This document shows positions 1-10,369 of a stretch of 64,000 bases of DNA, piece by piece. Below the pieces are notes generated by a model. It worked only from the letters and a program-made list of their open reading frames with translations. It was not told the DNA's origin and ran no database searches. Positions within the stretch are counted from its first letter, which is position 1; each line of letters starts with the position of its first letter. The position numbers and the translations under genes were made by a program. This stretch comes from Thiodiazotropha sp037384425 (GTDB lineage Bacteria > Pseudomonadota > Gammaproteobacteria > Chromatiales > Chromatiaceae), in assembly GCA_037384425.1 (NCBI GenBank), contig JARROA010000006.1, positions 55,892 to 119,891 of the forward strand. Reading direction: 5' to 3'.

Positions 1-840
1 AGAGACCTCTCTCTGGCACTCGGCAGTGGCGCGGTCTCGCCACTGCAGATGGGAACGGGGTATGTGGTGTTCGCCAACGGCGGCTACTATGTTCCCCCCT
101 ATATCATCGACTCGATTCACGACAGCAAGGGTAAAGCGCTCTACCAGGCCAACCCGGTACAGGTCTGTAACGAAGAGATGCAGGCTGAATACCAGACGCA
201 GCAGGATGCGGCACCCGAGCCCAGCGCGCAACCGGCGGAGGAGGAGGCAACAGCGGAGGAGGCAACGACAGAGGAGGCAGCGCAGGACGACAGCGTCGAG
301 ACCACTACCGAACAGCCACCACCGCCACTGCGCTGCGCCAAAAGGGCCATCTCGGAGCAGAACTCCTATCTCATGAATTCCATGCTGCGCGACGTGGTCC
401 AGCATGGAACAGCACGCGCCGCTAGGGTGCTCGGTCGCAGGGACATTGCAGGCAAGACCGGCACCACCAACGATCAGCGCGACGCCTGGTTCAATGGTTT
501 CAACCACCACATGGTGGCGATTACGTGGATAGGCTTCGATGACACGGAGCCACTCGGACGTGGCGAAGTGGGCGGACGCGCCGCCCTGCCTGCCTGGATC
601 GACTTCATGCGGGTAGCGCTCAACGGGATCCAGGAAGAGGTCCCCGAGATGCCGCCCGGCATGGTGACCATGCGCATAGACGTCGATACCGGCGAACCGG
701 TCGGAGCCGGCAGCGGTAATGCCATCTTCGAGGTCTTCGAAGAGAAGAATGCCCCGAAACCGCCCGAAACAGGTCCCGGTGGAAGGTCGGGCACAGCTAT
801 CGGCAATGGCAATGTCGCCCCTGCAGAGGACCCTTTCTGA
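1..840 (+). CDS. mrcA: Penicillin-binding protein 1A, C-terminal part (5' end outside window)
   Basis: Bifunctional peptidoglycan glycosyltransferase/transpeptidase, inner membrane, acting in the periplasm. Only the last 279 codons are present; the frame is open from base 1, so the ATG at 49 is internal. The text GSGAVSPLQMGTGY and the KTGTTNDQRDAWF box (about 450-495) are the transpeptidase KTG region typical of PBP1A. Between them, bases 200-330 encode a low-complexity Glu/Ala/Thr/Pro-rich insertion that ends in four prolines, at a point where the family is variable. The catalytic SxxK serine lies upstream of the window. Stop TGA at 838-840, followed 8 bp later by the next gene. Confidence 0.95.
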   Translation, partial: RDLSLALGSGAVSPLQMGTGYVVFANGGYYVPPYIIDSIHDSKGKALYQANPVQVCNEEMQAEYQTQQDAAPEPSAQPAEEEATAEEATTEEAAQDDSVETTTEQPPPPLRCAKRAISEQNSYLMNSMLRDVVQHGTARAARVLGRRDIAGKTGTTNDQRDAWFNGFNHHMVAITWIGFDDTEPLGRGEVGGRAALPAWIDFMRVALNGIQEEVPEMPPGMVTMRIDVDTGEPVGAGSGNAIFEVFEEKNAPKPPETGPGGRSGTAIGNGNVAPAEDPF

Positions 841-848
841 TTCAAACA

Positions 849-1439
849 ATGGCCAACGGTAAGCGCGAACTGCAGCGAAGGATCGCCTACGAAGCCGCCA
901 GGATCATGACCGAGTATCGCTCGGACAATATCACCCATGCCTGTCAAAAAGCTGCTGCGAAGCTGGGGGTTTCCCGCCGCCAGCAGATGCCGACACGGGA
1001 GGAGGTGGAGGAGGCACTGCGGGAGCAGCAGTGGCTGACGCGCGGCGAAGCGCAGCAGCAGGCGCTGAATCGCCTGCGCCGCAGCGCATTGGAGGCGATG
1101 CAGACTCTACGTCAGTTCGACCCGATACTGGTCGGCTCGGTCTATCAGGGAACCGCCGACACCAACAGCCGGGTGCAGCTCCATCTTCACGCCAACACCC
1201 CTGAGGACGTGCTGTTCGCACTCAGCGACCTGAAGATCCCCTGGCAGGAACGCCAGCGCACACTCAGTTTCAGCAATGGCCGCCGCCTGGAGGTCCCCAG
1301 CTTCCAGTTCACCGCCGACGGCGTCGCCTTCGAACTGCTGGTGCTCTCCAGCGAGAATCCTCACATCAAACCGCTCGATCCGCTCGACAATCAGCCGATC
1401 CGGGGAGCCACCCTCAAGCAGATGGCGGCCCTGGCCTAG
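849..1439 (+). CDS. Conserved hypothetical protein, possible nucleotidyltransferase-like fold
   Basis: A 196-residue soluble protein with no signal peptide or membrane segment. The N-terminal half is helical and basic (KRELQRRIAYEAARIM). The C-terminal half contains DPILVGSVYQGTADTNSRVQLH, followed by strands and a conserved-looking FELLVLS. The GS...D pattern recalls minimal nucleotidyltransferases, but the usual GSxxxGxxxxxSDxD signature is not complete, so enzymatic activity is uncertain. It starts 8 bp after mrcA and may be cotranscribed with it; it converges on gltA. Function not recognised. Confidence 0.75.
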   Translation: MANGKRELQRRIAYEAARIMTEYRSDNITHACQKAAAKLGVSRRQQMPTREEVEEALREQQWLTRGEAQQQALNRLRRSALEAMQTLRQFDPILVGSVYQGTADTNSRVQLHLHANTPEDVLFALSDLKIPWQERQRTLSFSNGRRLEVPSFQFTADGVAFELLVLSSENPHIKPLDPLDNQPIRGATLKQMAALA

Positions 1440-1455
1440 TGAGCCGCGCGGCCCG

Positions 1456-2757
1456 CTAACGCTTGTCCATGGGCACGAAATCGCGCCGCGGGTAGCCCTT
1501 GTAGATCTGACGCGGACGGCCGATCTTCTGCCGCGGATCGTCCATCATCTCCAGCCAGTGGGCGACCCAGCCGACCGTTCTCGCTATGGCGAACATCACG
1601 GTGAACATGTTGTTCGGTATGCCCAGGGCGCGGTAGATGATACCGGAGTAGAAATCGACATTAGGGTAGAGCTTGCGTTCGATGAAATATTCGTCGTTCA
1701 GCGCGATCTCCTCCAACCGCTGGGCCAGCTCGAACATCGGATTGTTGCTATCGGCCAGCTTCGCCAACACCTCATGACAGACCTCGCGGATGATGCCCGC
1801 GCGGGGGTCGTATTTCTTGTAGACGCGATGACCAAAACCCATCAGGCGGAAGGGGTCGTCCTTGTCCTTTGCCTTGGCGATGTACTTGTCGATCTGCGAG
1901 ACATCGCCGATTTCCTTCAGCATGTCGAGCACCGCCTCGTTGGCGCCGCCGTGGGCGGGGCCCCAGAGGGAGGCGATACCCGCGGCAATACAGGCGAAGG
2001 GATTGGCCAGTGAACTGCCGGCCAGACGCACGGTGGAGGTACTGGCGTTCTGCTCGTGATCGGCATGCAGGATGAAGAGCAGGTTGAGCGCCTTCTCGGC
2101 GATCGGATCCACTTCATACTCCTCGCATGGATTGGCATACATCATGTGCAGCAGGTTGGCGCAATAGGAGAGGTCGTTGCGCGGATACATGATCGGCTCG
2201 CCGATGTTGTGCTTGTAGCTGGCCGCCGCGATGGTCGGCATCTTGGCGATCAGCCGGATCGCCGCCACCTGCCGCTGCTCGGGATCGTTGATATCCAGCG
2301 AATCGTGATAGAAGGCCGACAGGGAGCCGACCACGCCAACCATGATCGCCATCGGATGAGCGTCGTAATGGAAGCCGTCGAAAAAGTGCTTCAAGGTCTC
2401 GTTCAGCATGGTGTGGCGATTGATCAGATTGCGGAAATCCTGCAACTGACCCTGATTGGGCAACTCATTGTTGAGCAGCAGGTAGGCGGTCTCGATAAAG
2501 TCGCCGCCTTGGGCCAGTTGCTCGATGGGGTAACCCCGGTATTCCAGTATGCCGATCTCTCCCTGAATGAAGGTGATCTTGCTCTGGCAGCTGGCCGTTG
2601 ACATGAAACCGGGGTCATAGGTGAATACACCGGCCTCGGAATAGAGCGAGGAGACATCAATCGCCGGCGGTCCCTGTACCGACTCCCTAACGGGAAGCTT
2701 GATCGAAACCCCGGTCTCGTCATTGGTCAGGGTGAAATATTTTTGATTCTCTGCCAT
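1456..2757 (-). CDS. gltA: Citrate synthase (type II)
   Basis: Condenses oxaloacetate and acetyl-CoA in the TCA cycle. The protein has 433 residues, the usual size of the hexameric proteobacterial enzyme. The catalytic-histidine motifs HADHEQNAST and GFGHRVYKKYDPRA are present, as is the MSTASCQSKITFIQGE N-terminal segment of GltA. A longer frame opens at 2790, but the ATG at 2757 (MAENQKYF) is preceded by GGAG at good spacing and is chosen. It sits alone on the minus strand, a few kb from sucCD, which is on the other strand. Confidence 0.96.
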   Translation of the reverse strand: MAENQKYFTLTNDETGVSIKLPVRESVQGPPAIDVSSLYSEAGVFTYDPGFMSTASCQSKITFIQGEIGILEYRGYPIEQLAQGGDFIETAYLLLNNELPNQGQLQDFRNLINRHTMLNETLKHFFDGFHYDAHPMAIMVGVVGSLSAFYHDSLDINDPEQRQVAAIRLIAKMPTIAAASYKHNIGEPIMYPRNDLSYCANLLHMMYANPCEEYEVDPIAEKALNLLFILHADHEQNASTSTVRLAGSSLANPFACIAAGIASLWGPAHGGANEAVLDMLKEIGDVSQIDKYIAKAKDKDDPFRLMGFGHRVYKKYDPRAGIIREVCHEVLAKLADSNNPMFELAQRLEEIALNDEYFIERKLYPNVDFYSGIIYRALGIPNNMFTVMFAIARTVGWVAHWLEMMDDPRQKIGRPRQIYKGYPRRDFVPMDKR

Positions 2758-3236
2758 GTGTGTACTCCATGAGTTGCTACTGGCCAACATAAATCATACG
2801 CACACAGCCACCAGCGAACCATATCACCGGATCATCAGTGCCGGGGGCCACCCTGACATCGCTGCGGCGGCTGTTGCGGTCAATTTTCGTATCAGCGCGA
2901 CCACACAACGGGCAGGGCTGGCGGACGCATTGATTCAATCGGGCATAAGCGGGTCGCCGGAGGCAACCGCAGCCCGATTCTGCCAAAGTCATGCTGGAGG
3001 AAATAGTCGCAGGACGCCTGCAGGCTCCTAAATTATTGTGGCAAGTGGAAATCACCCCATCTACCACAAACCACCCATCCTCATAAATTATTTTTAATTA
3101 CCCATTAAGTATAGGCAGGAATACCGCCCACAGATCAAGTGGCTTTTTTAAATGCTCAGTATTGGGTTTCTTATGATTGGACAACGTGCCACATCCACGA
3201 GACCAAGAAAAGAGGGACTCTGCACAGATCCTGGTG
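2758..3236. other. Intergenic region between gltA and the KamA-family gene
   Basis: About 480 bp. The part next to 2757 should hold the gltA promoter. Open frames here (for example 2777-3067 minus) have no recognisable protein character. From 3050 to 3180 the sequence is more AT-rich than its neighbours. I see no clear terminator, repeat or RNA gene. Confidence 0.5.
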
Positions 3237-4580
3237 CTATTCGAAAAAGAACTTCGCTTCGCCGAATGCGGGTTCCAACTGATCGAGCCAGGTCGCGGAT
3301 TCGTCAAATCTGGCGAAGAAGGGCCGCTGCACCCAAGCGGGATCGCGCGCCTGAATGAAACGCAGCACGAAAACCCGCTCACCATGCACGTCGGCGACAC
3401 CCTGAATCTCGACCTTGCCGGGTTGTGCGCTCATGCTGGGGCCACGAGCCGTCCGCCCCAGTCCAGAGACCCGACGCATGGCATCACGGTAGATCTGCCA
3501 GGCCTGGTAGAGCGGCACCTCGAAATGGTGTCGGGCACCGGTATCCCGCTCCACGAACATGTAGTAGGGGATGATTCCCAGTTTGACTTGCTCACGCCAT
3601 AGCTCGGCCCAGGCGACGGGGTCATCGTTGATATGCGCCAACAGTGGACCCTGGCTGCGGATCTCCGCACCAGTCGCGCGCAGACGCCCGATGGCTGCGC
3701 GGGCAATCGCCGTGCGCATCTCACGGGCGTGATTGTAGTGCGCCATGATCGCCACATGCTTGCCTGCAATCACCAGATGATGGAGGAGTTCAATCAGCTC
3801 CTCCGCGTCATCGTCGGTGACGAAGCGCTGAGGCCAGAAGGTCAGGGCCTTGGTCCCGATACGGATGGTACGGATGTGACTGAAATCGGGATGCAGCAGG
3901 GGTTCCAGGTAGGCCTTGAGCTGCTTTGTCTTCATCACCATAGGATCACCGCCGGTTACCAGCAGGTCGGTCACCTCCCGGTGGTCTCTCAAATAGTCGT
4001 GAAGTCGATCGGCCTCGGTGGTGGCCATGCGCAGGGTCTTGTCACCGATGAATTGAGCCCAGCGAAAACAGAAGCTGCAGTATGAGTGGCAGGTCTGGCC
4101 CTGACTGGGAAAGAAGAGCACGGTTTCGCGGTACTTGTGTTGCAGGCCGGGTATCACCTCGCCCTGGTTGTCGCACGGTAGATTGTGCTCCATCTGACCC
4201 GCCGGGTGGGGGTTGAGCTCGGCGCGGATCTCATTCGCCAGCGCACGCAGTCCGGCCTTGTCCATACCCGAGCGAACCGCCATGGCCATACGATTGTAGT
4301 GAACCTCATTAAGCATCCCACGTTGCGGAAAGACCAGCTGAAAGATCGGATCTTCCGGCACCCGTTCCCAGTCGATCAGCTCGTTGACGACATAATCGTT
4401 AACCCTGAACGGCAGTACCGACGCCACCACCTGCATTTCGAACTGCAGGGATTCGGAAAGTCGAGCAACCTGCGGGATGGCTCTCAGATCACGCTGCGTA
4501 TAGACCTTGAATCGCTCGTGATACGGCTTGAGATCCAGTGCGTGGATGGGCATACGGCTGGCTGTCGATGTGGTTGGCAT
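3237..4580 (-). CDS. KamA-family radical SAM protein (lysine 2,3-aminomutase-like)
   Basis: Radical SAM/PLP enzyme of the lysine 2,3-aminomutase family, 447 residues from the chosen start. The [4Fe-4S] motif CHSYCSFC has cysteines at about residues 164, 168 and 171, followed by TGGDPMVMKTKQL, which fits the SAM-binding region. Near the C-terminus SAQPGKVEIQG supplies the likely PLP lysine (about K389), in a shorter context than the Gly-rich loop of classical aminomutases. It is about 100 residues longer than EpmB, the EF-P lysine aminomutase. The frame continues to 4745, but the ATG at 4580 follows GAGAGGG, a good ribosome-binding site. The substrate cannot be decided from sequence; no KamDE or beta-lysine acetyltransferase gene is adjacent. 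Confidence 0.85.
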   Translation of the reverse strand: MPTTSTASRMPIHALDLKPYHERFKVYTQRDLRAIPQVARLSESLQFEMQVVASVLPFRVNDYVVNELIDWERVPEDPIFQLVFPQRGMLNEVHYNRMAMAVRSGMDKAGLRALANEIRAELNPHPAGQMEHNLPCDNQGEVIPGLQHKYRETVLFFPSQGQTCHSYCSFCFRWAQFIGDKTLRMATTEADRLHDYLRDHREVTDLLVTGGDPMVMKTKQLKAYLEPLLHPDFSHIRTIRIGTKALTFWPQRFVTDDDAEELIELLHHLVIAGKHVAIMAHYNHAREMRTAIARAAIGRLRATGAEIRSQGPLLAHINDDPVAWAELWREQVKLGIIPYYMFVERDTGARHHFEVPLYQAWQIYRDAMRRVSGLGRTARGPSMSAQPGKVEIQGVADVHGERVFVLRFIQARDPAWVQRPFFARFDESATWLDQLEPAFGEAKFFFE

Positions 4581-5075
4581 CTGACCCTCTCTATCGCTAT
4601 CACTGGTGAAACGCGAGTTTGCCCGTTGGGGGCGGCATGGCTGCTCTTCGGCAGCCGTCAAGCGGCGTATCAACCCTACCGGGCCGAAAAGGGTTGGTAC
4701 CCTAACAAATAAACCAGCTCTTAGCAAAACAGCGAAATCCAGCAATATGCACTAAAACGCACCAATATGAAATATGCCCCAGCTATCACCCCTAAACCCG
4801 AACGACACCAAAGCCCTGGAGGAATTTATTTGTTTTGTGTCGAAAGTAAATTAGCCCTCATCCAACCCACGCCAGAGAAGAGGCCTTGAGCAGACACCGA
4901 CGCCTTGACTCGATAGGGGAAAATGAAGGTCGCCCAAGTCATGTAAGCGGAGAGGAATGAACGGGCTGGGGGGATCTGTGGGGCTATGATTTGTGCGCCG
5001 CACGATACATAATACGCTTTATGGCCCCATAACAATTCTCGAAGGCCAAACAGACAGTACACCAAAGGTAACACC
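4581..5075. other. Divergent intergenic region kamA-like / sucC
   Basis: About 495 bp holding both divergent promoters. Next to sucC, the sequence around 5003-5020 (gatacataatacgc) could be a -10 region. A 40-codon frame at 4767-4889 (plus) has no recognisable features and is not annotated. No tRNA, repeat or strong hairpin seen. Confidence 0.45.
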
Positions 5076-6236
<1,161 letters not shown>

Positions 6237-6268
6237 GCCAGAACCGATCACAGGACTAGCGTAACAAC

Positions 6269-7138
6269 ATGAGCATTCTCGTCGACAACAACACCCGCGT
6301 CATCTGCCAGGGCTTCACCGGCAAGCAGGGCACCTTCCACTCCGAACAGGCCATCGCCTACGGCACCCAGCTGGTGGGTGGCGTCACCCCCGGCAAAGGG
6401 GGCTCGACCCATCTCGACCGCCCGGTCTTCGACACTGTGCACGACGCGGTGGCCGAGACCGCTGCCGACGCCAGCATGATCTACGTGCCTCCCCCCTTCG
6501 CCGCCGACGCCATCATCGAGGCCGCAGACGCCGGCATCAAGGTCATCGCCTGCATCACCGAGGGCATCCCGATCCTCGACATGCTGAAGGTGAAAGAGGC
6601 ACTCAAGTCCTATGACACCCGCCTCATCGGGCCCAACTGCCCCGGCGTCATCACCCCCGGCGCCTGTAAGATCGGCATCATGCCCGGCGCCATACACCAG
6701 CCAGGCCGGGTCGGCGTCATGTCCCGCTCCGGCACCCTCACCTACGAGGCGGTGCACCAGACCACCCTGGCCGGTCTGGGCCAGAGCACCTGTGTCGGCC
6801 TCGGCGGCGATCCCATCAACGGCACCAGCTTCATCGACTGCCTGAAGATGTTCGAGGAGGATGAACAAACCGAGGGCATCATCATGGTGGGCGAGATCGG
6901 CGGCTCCGCGGAAGAGGAGGCGGCCGACTACATCAAGGCCCATGTGAATAAGCCGGTGGTGGCCTATATCGCCGGTGTCACCGCGCCTCCCGGCAAGCGC
7001 ATGGGCCATGCGGGGGCCATCATCAGTGGCGGCAAAGGCACCGCCGAGGCCAAGTTCCAGGCCCTGGAGGCAGCCGGCGCCCATGTGGTGCGTTCACCGG
7101 CGGAGATGGGCAGCCGCATGGCTCAACTGCTCGCCTGA
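6269..7138 (+). CDS. sucD: Succinyl-CoA synthetase, alpha subunit
   Basis: The CoA-binding and phosphohistidine-carrying subunit, partner of SucC; 289 residues as expected. The Rossmann-type CoA-binding part starts MSILVDNNTRVICQGFTGKQG. The active-site histidine lies in RMGHAGAIISGG at about residue 247. The operon appears to end here: a perfect 15-bp hairpin begins 16 bp after the stop codon. Confidence 0.97.
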   Translation: MSILVDNNTRVICQGFTGKQGTFHSEQAIAYGTQLVGGVTPGKGGSTHLDRPVFDTVHDAVAETAADASMIYVPPPFAADAIIEAADAGIKVIACITEGIPILDMLKVKEALKSYDTRLIGPNCPGVITPGACKIGIMPGAIHQPGRVGVMSRSGTLTYEAVHQTTLAGLGQSTCVGLGGDPINGTSFIDCLKMFEEDEQTEGIIMVGEIGGSAEEEAADYIKAHVNKPVVAYIAGVTAPPGKRMGHAGAIISGGKGTAEAKFQALEAAGAHVVRSPAEMGSRMAQLLA

Positions 7139-7153
7139 ACCCATGCTCCCAGT

Positions 7154-7188
7154 CCACGCCCGGCTCCCCAAGCGGGAGCCGGGCGTGG
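7154..7188 (+). terminator. Strong hairpin downstream of sucCD
   Basis: A perfect 15-bp inverted repeat, CCACGCCCGGCTCCC (7154-7168) and its complement (7174-7188), with a 5-nt loop. No U-tract follows, so it may stabilise the 3' end of the mRNA or work with other factors instead of acting as a textbook intrinsic terminator. Confidence 0.7.
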
Positions 7189-7230
7189 CATAATCGACGC
7201 TTCACACAAGCCTCCAGACGGAAATGGATC

Positions 7231-8118
7231 ATGCTCACCCCTCTCTCCGGTCCCTACCTGGTTCCCTTCGAACGCGAACACCTGCCCACTTCGCTGGCCA
7301 CCCAGCCGCCTGAGGACGCGCCGGGCAAAAAGGCCTGCAAGAAGTCGCTGAAAGAAGAGAGCAAACACTTGGACGAACTGCAGCGCCGCCTCTACGCGGA
7401 GGACCGTCGCTCCCTGCTGCTGATCTTTCAGGCCATGGATGCCGCCGGCAAGGACAGCACCATCCGGGCGGTGATGAAAGGCGTCGATCCGAGCGGTTGT
7501 CAGGTGCATGCCTTCAAACAGCCCTCCAGCGAGGAGCTCGACCACGACTTCCTCTGGCGCACCGCGCGCCGCCTGCCGGAACGGGGGCGCATCGGCATTT
7601 TCAATCGCAGCTACTACGAAGAGACCCTGGTGGTCCGGGTCCATCCCGAGTACCTGCAGGCCCAGCGCATCGACATTCCGGACAATCTGGATGACCTCTG
7701 GCAGCAGCGCTTCGAGGCCATACGCCAGCACGAGAAACATCTTGCCGAGAACGGCACCGTGATCATGAAATTTTGGCTCAACGTCAGTCCGGAGGCGCAG
7801 CGCGAACGTTTCCTCTCGCGCCTTGAAGAGCCGGAGAAACACTGGAAGTTTTCCCTGCGCGACGTGGAAGAGCGGCAACACTGGAACGCCTACATGCAGG
7901 CCTACCATGAGACCCTGGCGGAGACCTCACGCCCCTGGGCCCCCTGGTACGCCATCCCTGCCGACAACAAGCCCTTCATGCGCTGGCAGGTGGCCAAGCT
8001 GATCCGCAAGACTCTGGAGCGCATGGATCCCCAGTATCCCGAAGTCGATGCCGACGCCGTCGACAACTTCGTTGCCATGCGCCAACGGCTCAAACACGAA
8101 GCACCTTCCGATAGCTAG
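7231..8118 (+). CDS. ppk2: Polyphosphate kinase 2 family protein
   Basis: PPK2-family polyphosphate:nucleotide phosphotransferase, 295 residues, single-domain. The Walker A region is QAMDAAGKDST (about residues 67-77); the downstream lid/Walker B text is RIGIFNRSYYEETLVVRVHPE, followed by NGTVIMKFWLNVSPEAQRERF, all characteristic of PPK2. Single-domain PPK2 enzymes usually use polyphosphate to phosphorylate nucleoside mono- or diphosphates; the substrate class is not resolved here. It is followed after 3 bp by a lipoprotein gene, so the two are probably cotranscribed. Confidence 0.93.
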   Translation: MLTPLSGPYLVPFEREHLPTSLATQPPEDAPGKKACKKSLKEESKHLDELQRRLYAEDRRSLLLIFQAMDAAGKDSTIRAVMKGVDPSGCQVHAFKQPSSEELDHDFLWRTARRLPERGRIGIFNRSYYEETLVVRVHPEYLQAQRIDIPDNLDDLWQQRFEAIRQHEKHLAENGTVIMKFWLNVSPEAQRERFLSRLEEPEKHWKFSLRDVEERQHWNAYMQAYHETLAETSRPWAPWYAIPADNKPFMRWQVAKLIRKTLERMDPQYPEVDADAVDNFVAMRQRLKHEAPSDS

Positions 8119-8121
8119 ACG

Positions 8122-8454
8122 ATGCCAATGGGAATTCTCAAGCTCCTGCTGCCGCTCGGGCTGATCCTCCTGCTCGGCGCCTGCGACGCGATCAATGATT
8201 TCAGCCACATGGGAGAGAAGCAGTCACGCATGCAGAGCTACATCATGGAGAAGTACGGCTGGCACGCCGACATCGGCTGGAATATCCACAATGCCGAACT
8301 GACTCAGGTGACTCTGGTCCTGAGTGCCGAGGAGGTGGCCAACGAACGCGTAGAAACCCTGCAGCACATCGCACGCGAGGCCGTCGCCGCCGTGTTCTCG
8401 AGCCAACCCAAGGCGATCTATGTGACTCTGGTTACCGCATCCGAGGACGATTAA
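8122..8454 (+). CDS. Small putative lipoprotein of unknown function
   Basis: 110 residues. A hydrophobic N-terminus (GILKLLLPLGLILLLGAC) ends in a lipobox, LGAC, with the lipid-modified cysteine at about residue 21. The mature part is short, with alternating polar and hydrophobic stretches (IYVTLVTASEDD at the end). The ATG at 8122 and an in-frame ATG at 8128 are both possible starts; neither has a strong ribosome-binding site. It lies 3 bp after ppk2, suggesting translational coupling. Family not recognised. Confidence 0.75.
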   Translation: MPMGILKLLLPLGLILLLGACDAINDFSHMGEKQSRMQSYIMEKYGWHADIGWNIHNAELTQVTLVLSAEEVANERVETLQHIAREAVAAVFSSQPKAIYVTLVTASEDD

Positions 8455-8503
8455 CCCGGCTTGCCTATACTGGAGAGCAGGCAACAGCATTCACGACCGC
8501 AGC

Positions 8504-9292
8504 ATGCCCGGCATTCTGTTCGACCTTGACGGTGTGTTCTACGTAGGTGGCGAAGCCATACCCGGCGGGGCCGAGGTGCTTGCCTGGGTGCGTCAACAGC
8601 GCATCCCTCACTGCTTCCTCACCAACACCACTTCCAAACCCCGGCAGGCCCTGACCGAAAAACTAGCCGCGATGGGGCTGGTCGCCGACAGCGCCAATAT
8701 CCTCACGCCACCGGTCGCCGCCTGCCGCTGGATCGAACACAACCTCGAGGGTCCCGTTGCCCTGTTCGTACCCCTGGCGACAGAGACCGAGTTCAGACAA
8801 CTCGCCCTGGCAGACCGTGACAGCGAAACACCGGTGGCTGCCGTGATCGTCGGCGACCTGGGGCAGGCCTGGGATTTCACCACCCTCAACCAGGCCTTTC
8901 GCCTGCTGATGCGGCGACCGACGCCGCGCCTGATTGCATTGGGCATGACCCGCTACTGGCGGGCACCCGACGGCCTGCGCCTGGATGTGGCGCCCTTCGT
9001 CAAGGCTCTGGAGCATGCCAGCGGCGTCGAAGCGTTGGTTCTGGGCAAGCCGGCAGCGGCCTTCTTCCAGAGCGCCCTGGACATGATCGGCTGCCCTGCA
9101 CAGGAGAGCGTGATGATTGGGGATGACATCCGCGGCGATGTGGCGGCAGCACAGGCCGCCGGTCTGCGTGCCATTCTGGTCAAGAGCGGCAAGTTTCAGC
9201 CCGCGGATCTGGATGGCGACATTGCGCCCGACGCTCTGCTGACCTCAATTGCCGACCTCCCGCAATGGTGGCGTACAACCTTCGATCATTAA
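8504..9292 (+). CDS. HAD-superfamily class IIA hydrolase (TIGR01458/LHPP-like)
   Basis: Predicted phosphatase of 262 residues. HAD motif I is FDLDGVFYVGG near the N-terminus, motif II is FLTNTTSKPRQAL, the lysine motif is LVLGKPAAAFFQSAL, and motif IV is MIGDDIRGDVAAAQAAGL. The C2A cap between motifs II and III fits the NagD/LHPP subgroup. The substrate is unknown: LHPP-type members hydrolyse phospholysine or phosphohistidine, NagD members act on nucleotides. The start ATG at 8504 places motif I at residues 5-15, as usual. Confidence 0.88.
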   Translation: MPGILFDLDGVFYVGGEAIPGGAEVLAWVRQQRIPHCFLTNTTSKPRQALTEKLAAMGLVADSANILTPPVAACRWIEHNLEGPVALFVPLATETEFRQLALADRDSETPVAAVIVGDLGQAWDFTTLNQAFRLLMRRPTPRLIALGMTRYWRAPDGLRLDVAPFVKALEHASGVEALVLGKPAAAFFQSALDMIGCPAQESVMIGDDIRGDVAAAQAAGLRAILVKSGKFQPADLDGDIAPDALLTSIADLPQWWRTTFDH

Positions 9293-9439
9293 CCTTTTCC
9301 CCTGCACCAATTTCACTATCAGATCAAGAGAACTCGTCTAAACTTTGACAAGAGGTTGCCGGCGACATAGAAGGCTGACAGGTTCCACGCAACCGAAATA
9401 AGACAACCAGAACTGTCGCAAAGACATTCGACCACAACC

Positions 9440-10369
9440 ATGGACTACTGGCGGATAACGACCTGGGTGCTGACCTTCCTGATGTCACCATCCCCACTCC
9501 TTGCCGATACACTTCAGGACGCCTTAGCCTATTGTCAATCTCAGCAGGCAGAGGCAGCCACGCCCTGTCATCTGCAGCCCTGTCCCTGCAATCCGGGTAA
9601 CGTCACCTTGAAGCGGTTCGAAGAGACAGGCGGCAACCCGCCACTGTGCGCCTGCGCATCCGGCCTTGCCTCACGCCAAACGCTTCGCCAGCAGGCTGTC
9701 GAGGTCTGTAACGACTATCGCCGCAGCCAGCACCAGCCCTGTTTCATTTCCAGGAGCGATTGCCCTAGAGGATTCGAGGCCCTCGCCGACTTCTCGGATG
9801 CCGCCGGCAATCGCTTCACCGCCTGCCGGGACAGCCGGAACGAGCAGCAACATTTTCAGGTCGCCAATCTGCGCGGATTGTCCCGGGATGAACTGCTGGC
9901 TCAGTATGACTTGCTGGTCAGTCATCTGGAGTCGCACCTGGTCGGCCCGCCGAAACCCCTGCCGGAATCGCTCCGCGTCGCCCTCATCGGTTACTTTCCC
10001 GGCTTTGCCCTGGACCGCCTCTCCCTGATGAGCACCCAGGCCCTGAGCCAGGGCTGTTTCAGTGACTGCAACCGTATCTTCTGCGCCGACAACGGGCAGA
10101 TCGCCCTGTGGACGGACCCCGATCACCCCCGTATCAACCGCAACCTGCTGCATCAGATCGTTCATGGCAACCGCTGTGAACAGGAAGGCGGACGTGAACG
10201 TTTCGTCATCAACTGGTTCGAGCACCTGCCGGACGACGTCTATCAACACCTGCTTGCGAACGAACCGATCGATGCCGACCGCATCCACTTCGCCATGTAC
10301 ATGGAGAGTCACGCCAACAACCGGGCCGAGAATATCTGCCGACACCTGCCCGGTTGCCTCAAGGAGTAG
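9440..10369 (+). CDS. Cys-rich exported protein with degenerate metallopeptidase-like motif
   Basis: 309 residues with a likely Sec signal peptide (TTWVLTFLMSPSPLLADT). The N-terminal third is rich in cysteines (CHLQPCPCNPG, LCACASGL and others), suggesting disulfides in the periplasm. The C-terminal third has NLLHQIVHGNRCEQEGGRERF and, later, MYMESHANNRAENIC. This arrangement resembles DUF4157-like proteins in which HExxH is followed by a second Glu helix, but here HExxH reads HQIVH, so the catalytic glutamate is replaced by glutamine. The zinc histidines could remain. Role unknown; no operon partner is obvious. Confidence 0.75.
   Translation: MDYWRITTWVLTFLMSPSPLLADTLQDALAYCQSQQAEAATPCHLQPCPCNPGNVTLKRFEETGGNPPLCACASGLASRQTLRQQAVEVCNDYRRSQHQPCFISRSDCPRGFEALADFSDAAGNRFTACRDSRNEQQHFQVANLRGLSRDELLAQYDLLVSHLESHLVGPPKPLPESLRVALIGYFPGFALDRLSLMSTQALSQGCFSDCNRIFCADNGQIALWTDPDHPRINRNLLHQIVHGNRCEQEGGRERFVINWFEHLPDDVYQHLLANEPIDADRIHFAMYMESHANNRAENICRHLPGCLKE

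Noticed and set aside
2777..3067. 96-codon minus-strand frame upstream of gltA
   Set aside because: No ribosome-binding site or family; overlaps the probable gltA promoter region.
4767..4889. 40-codon plus-strand frame upstream of sucC
   Set aside because: No ribosome-binding site, no recognisable sequence; treated as chance.
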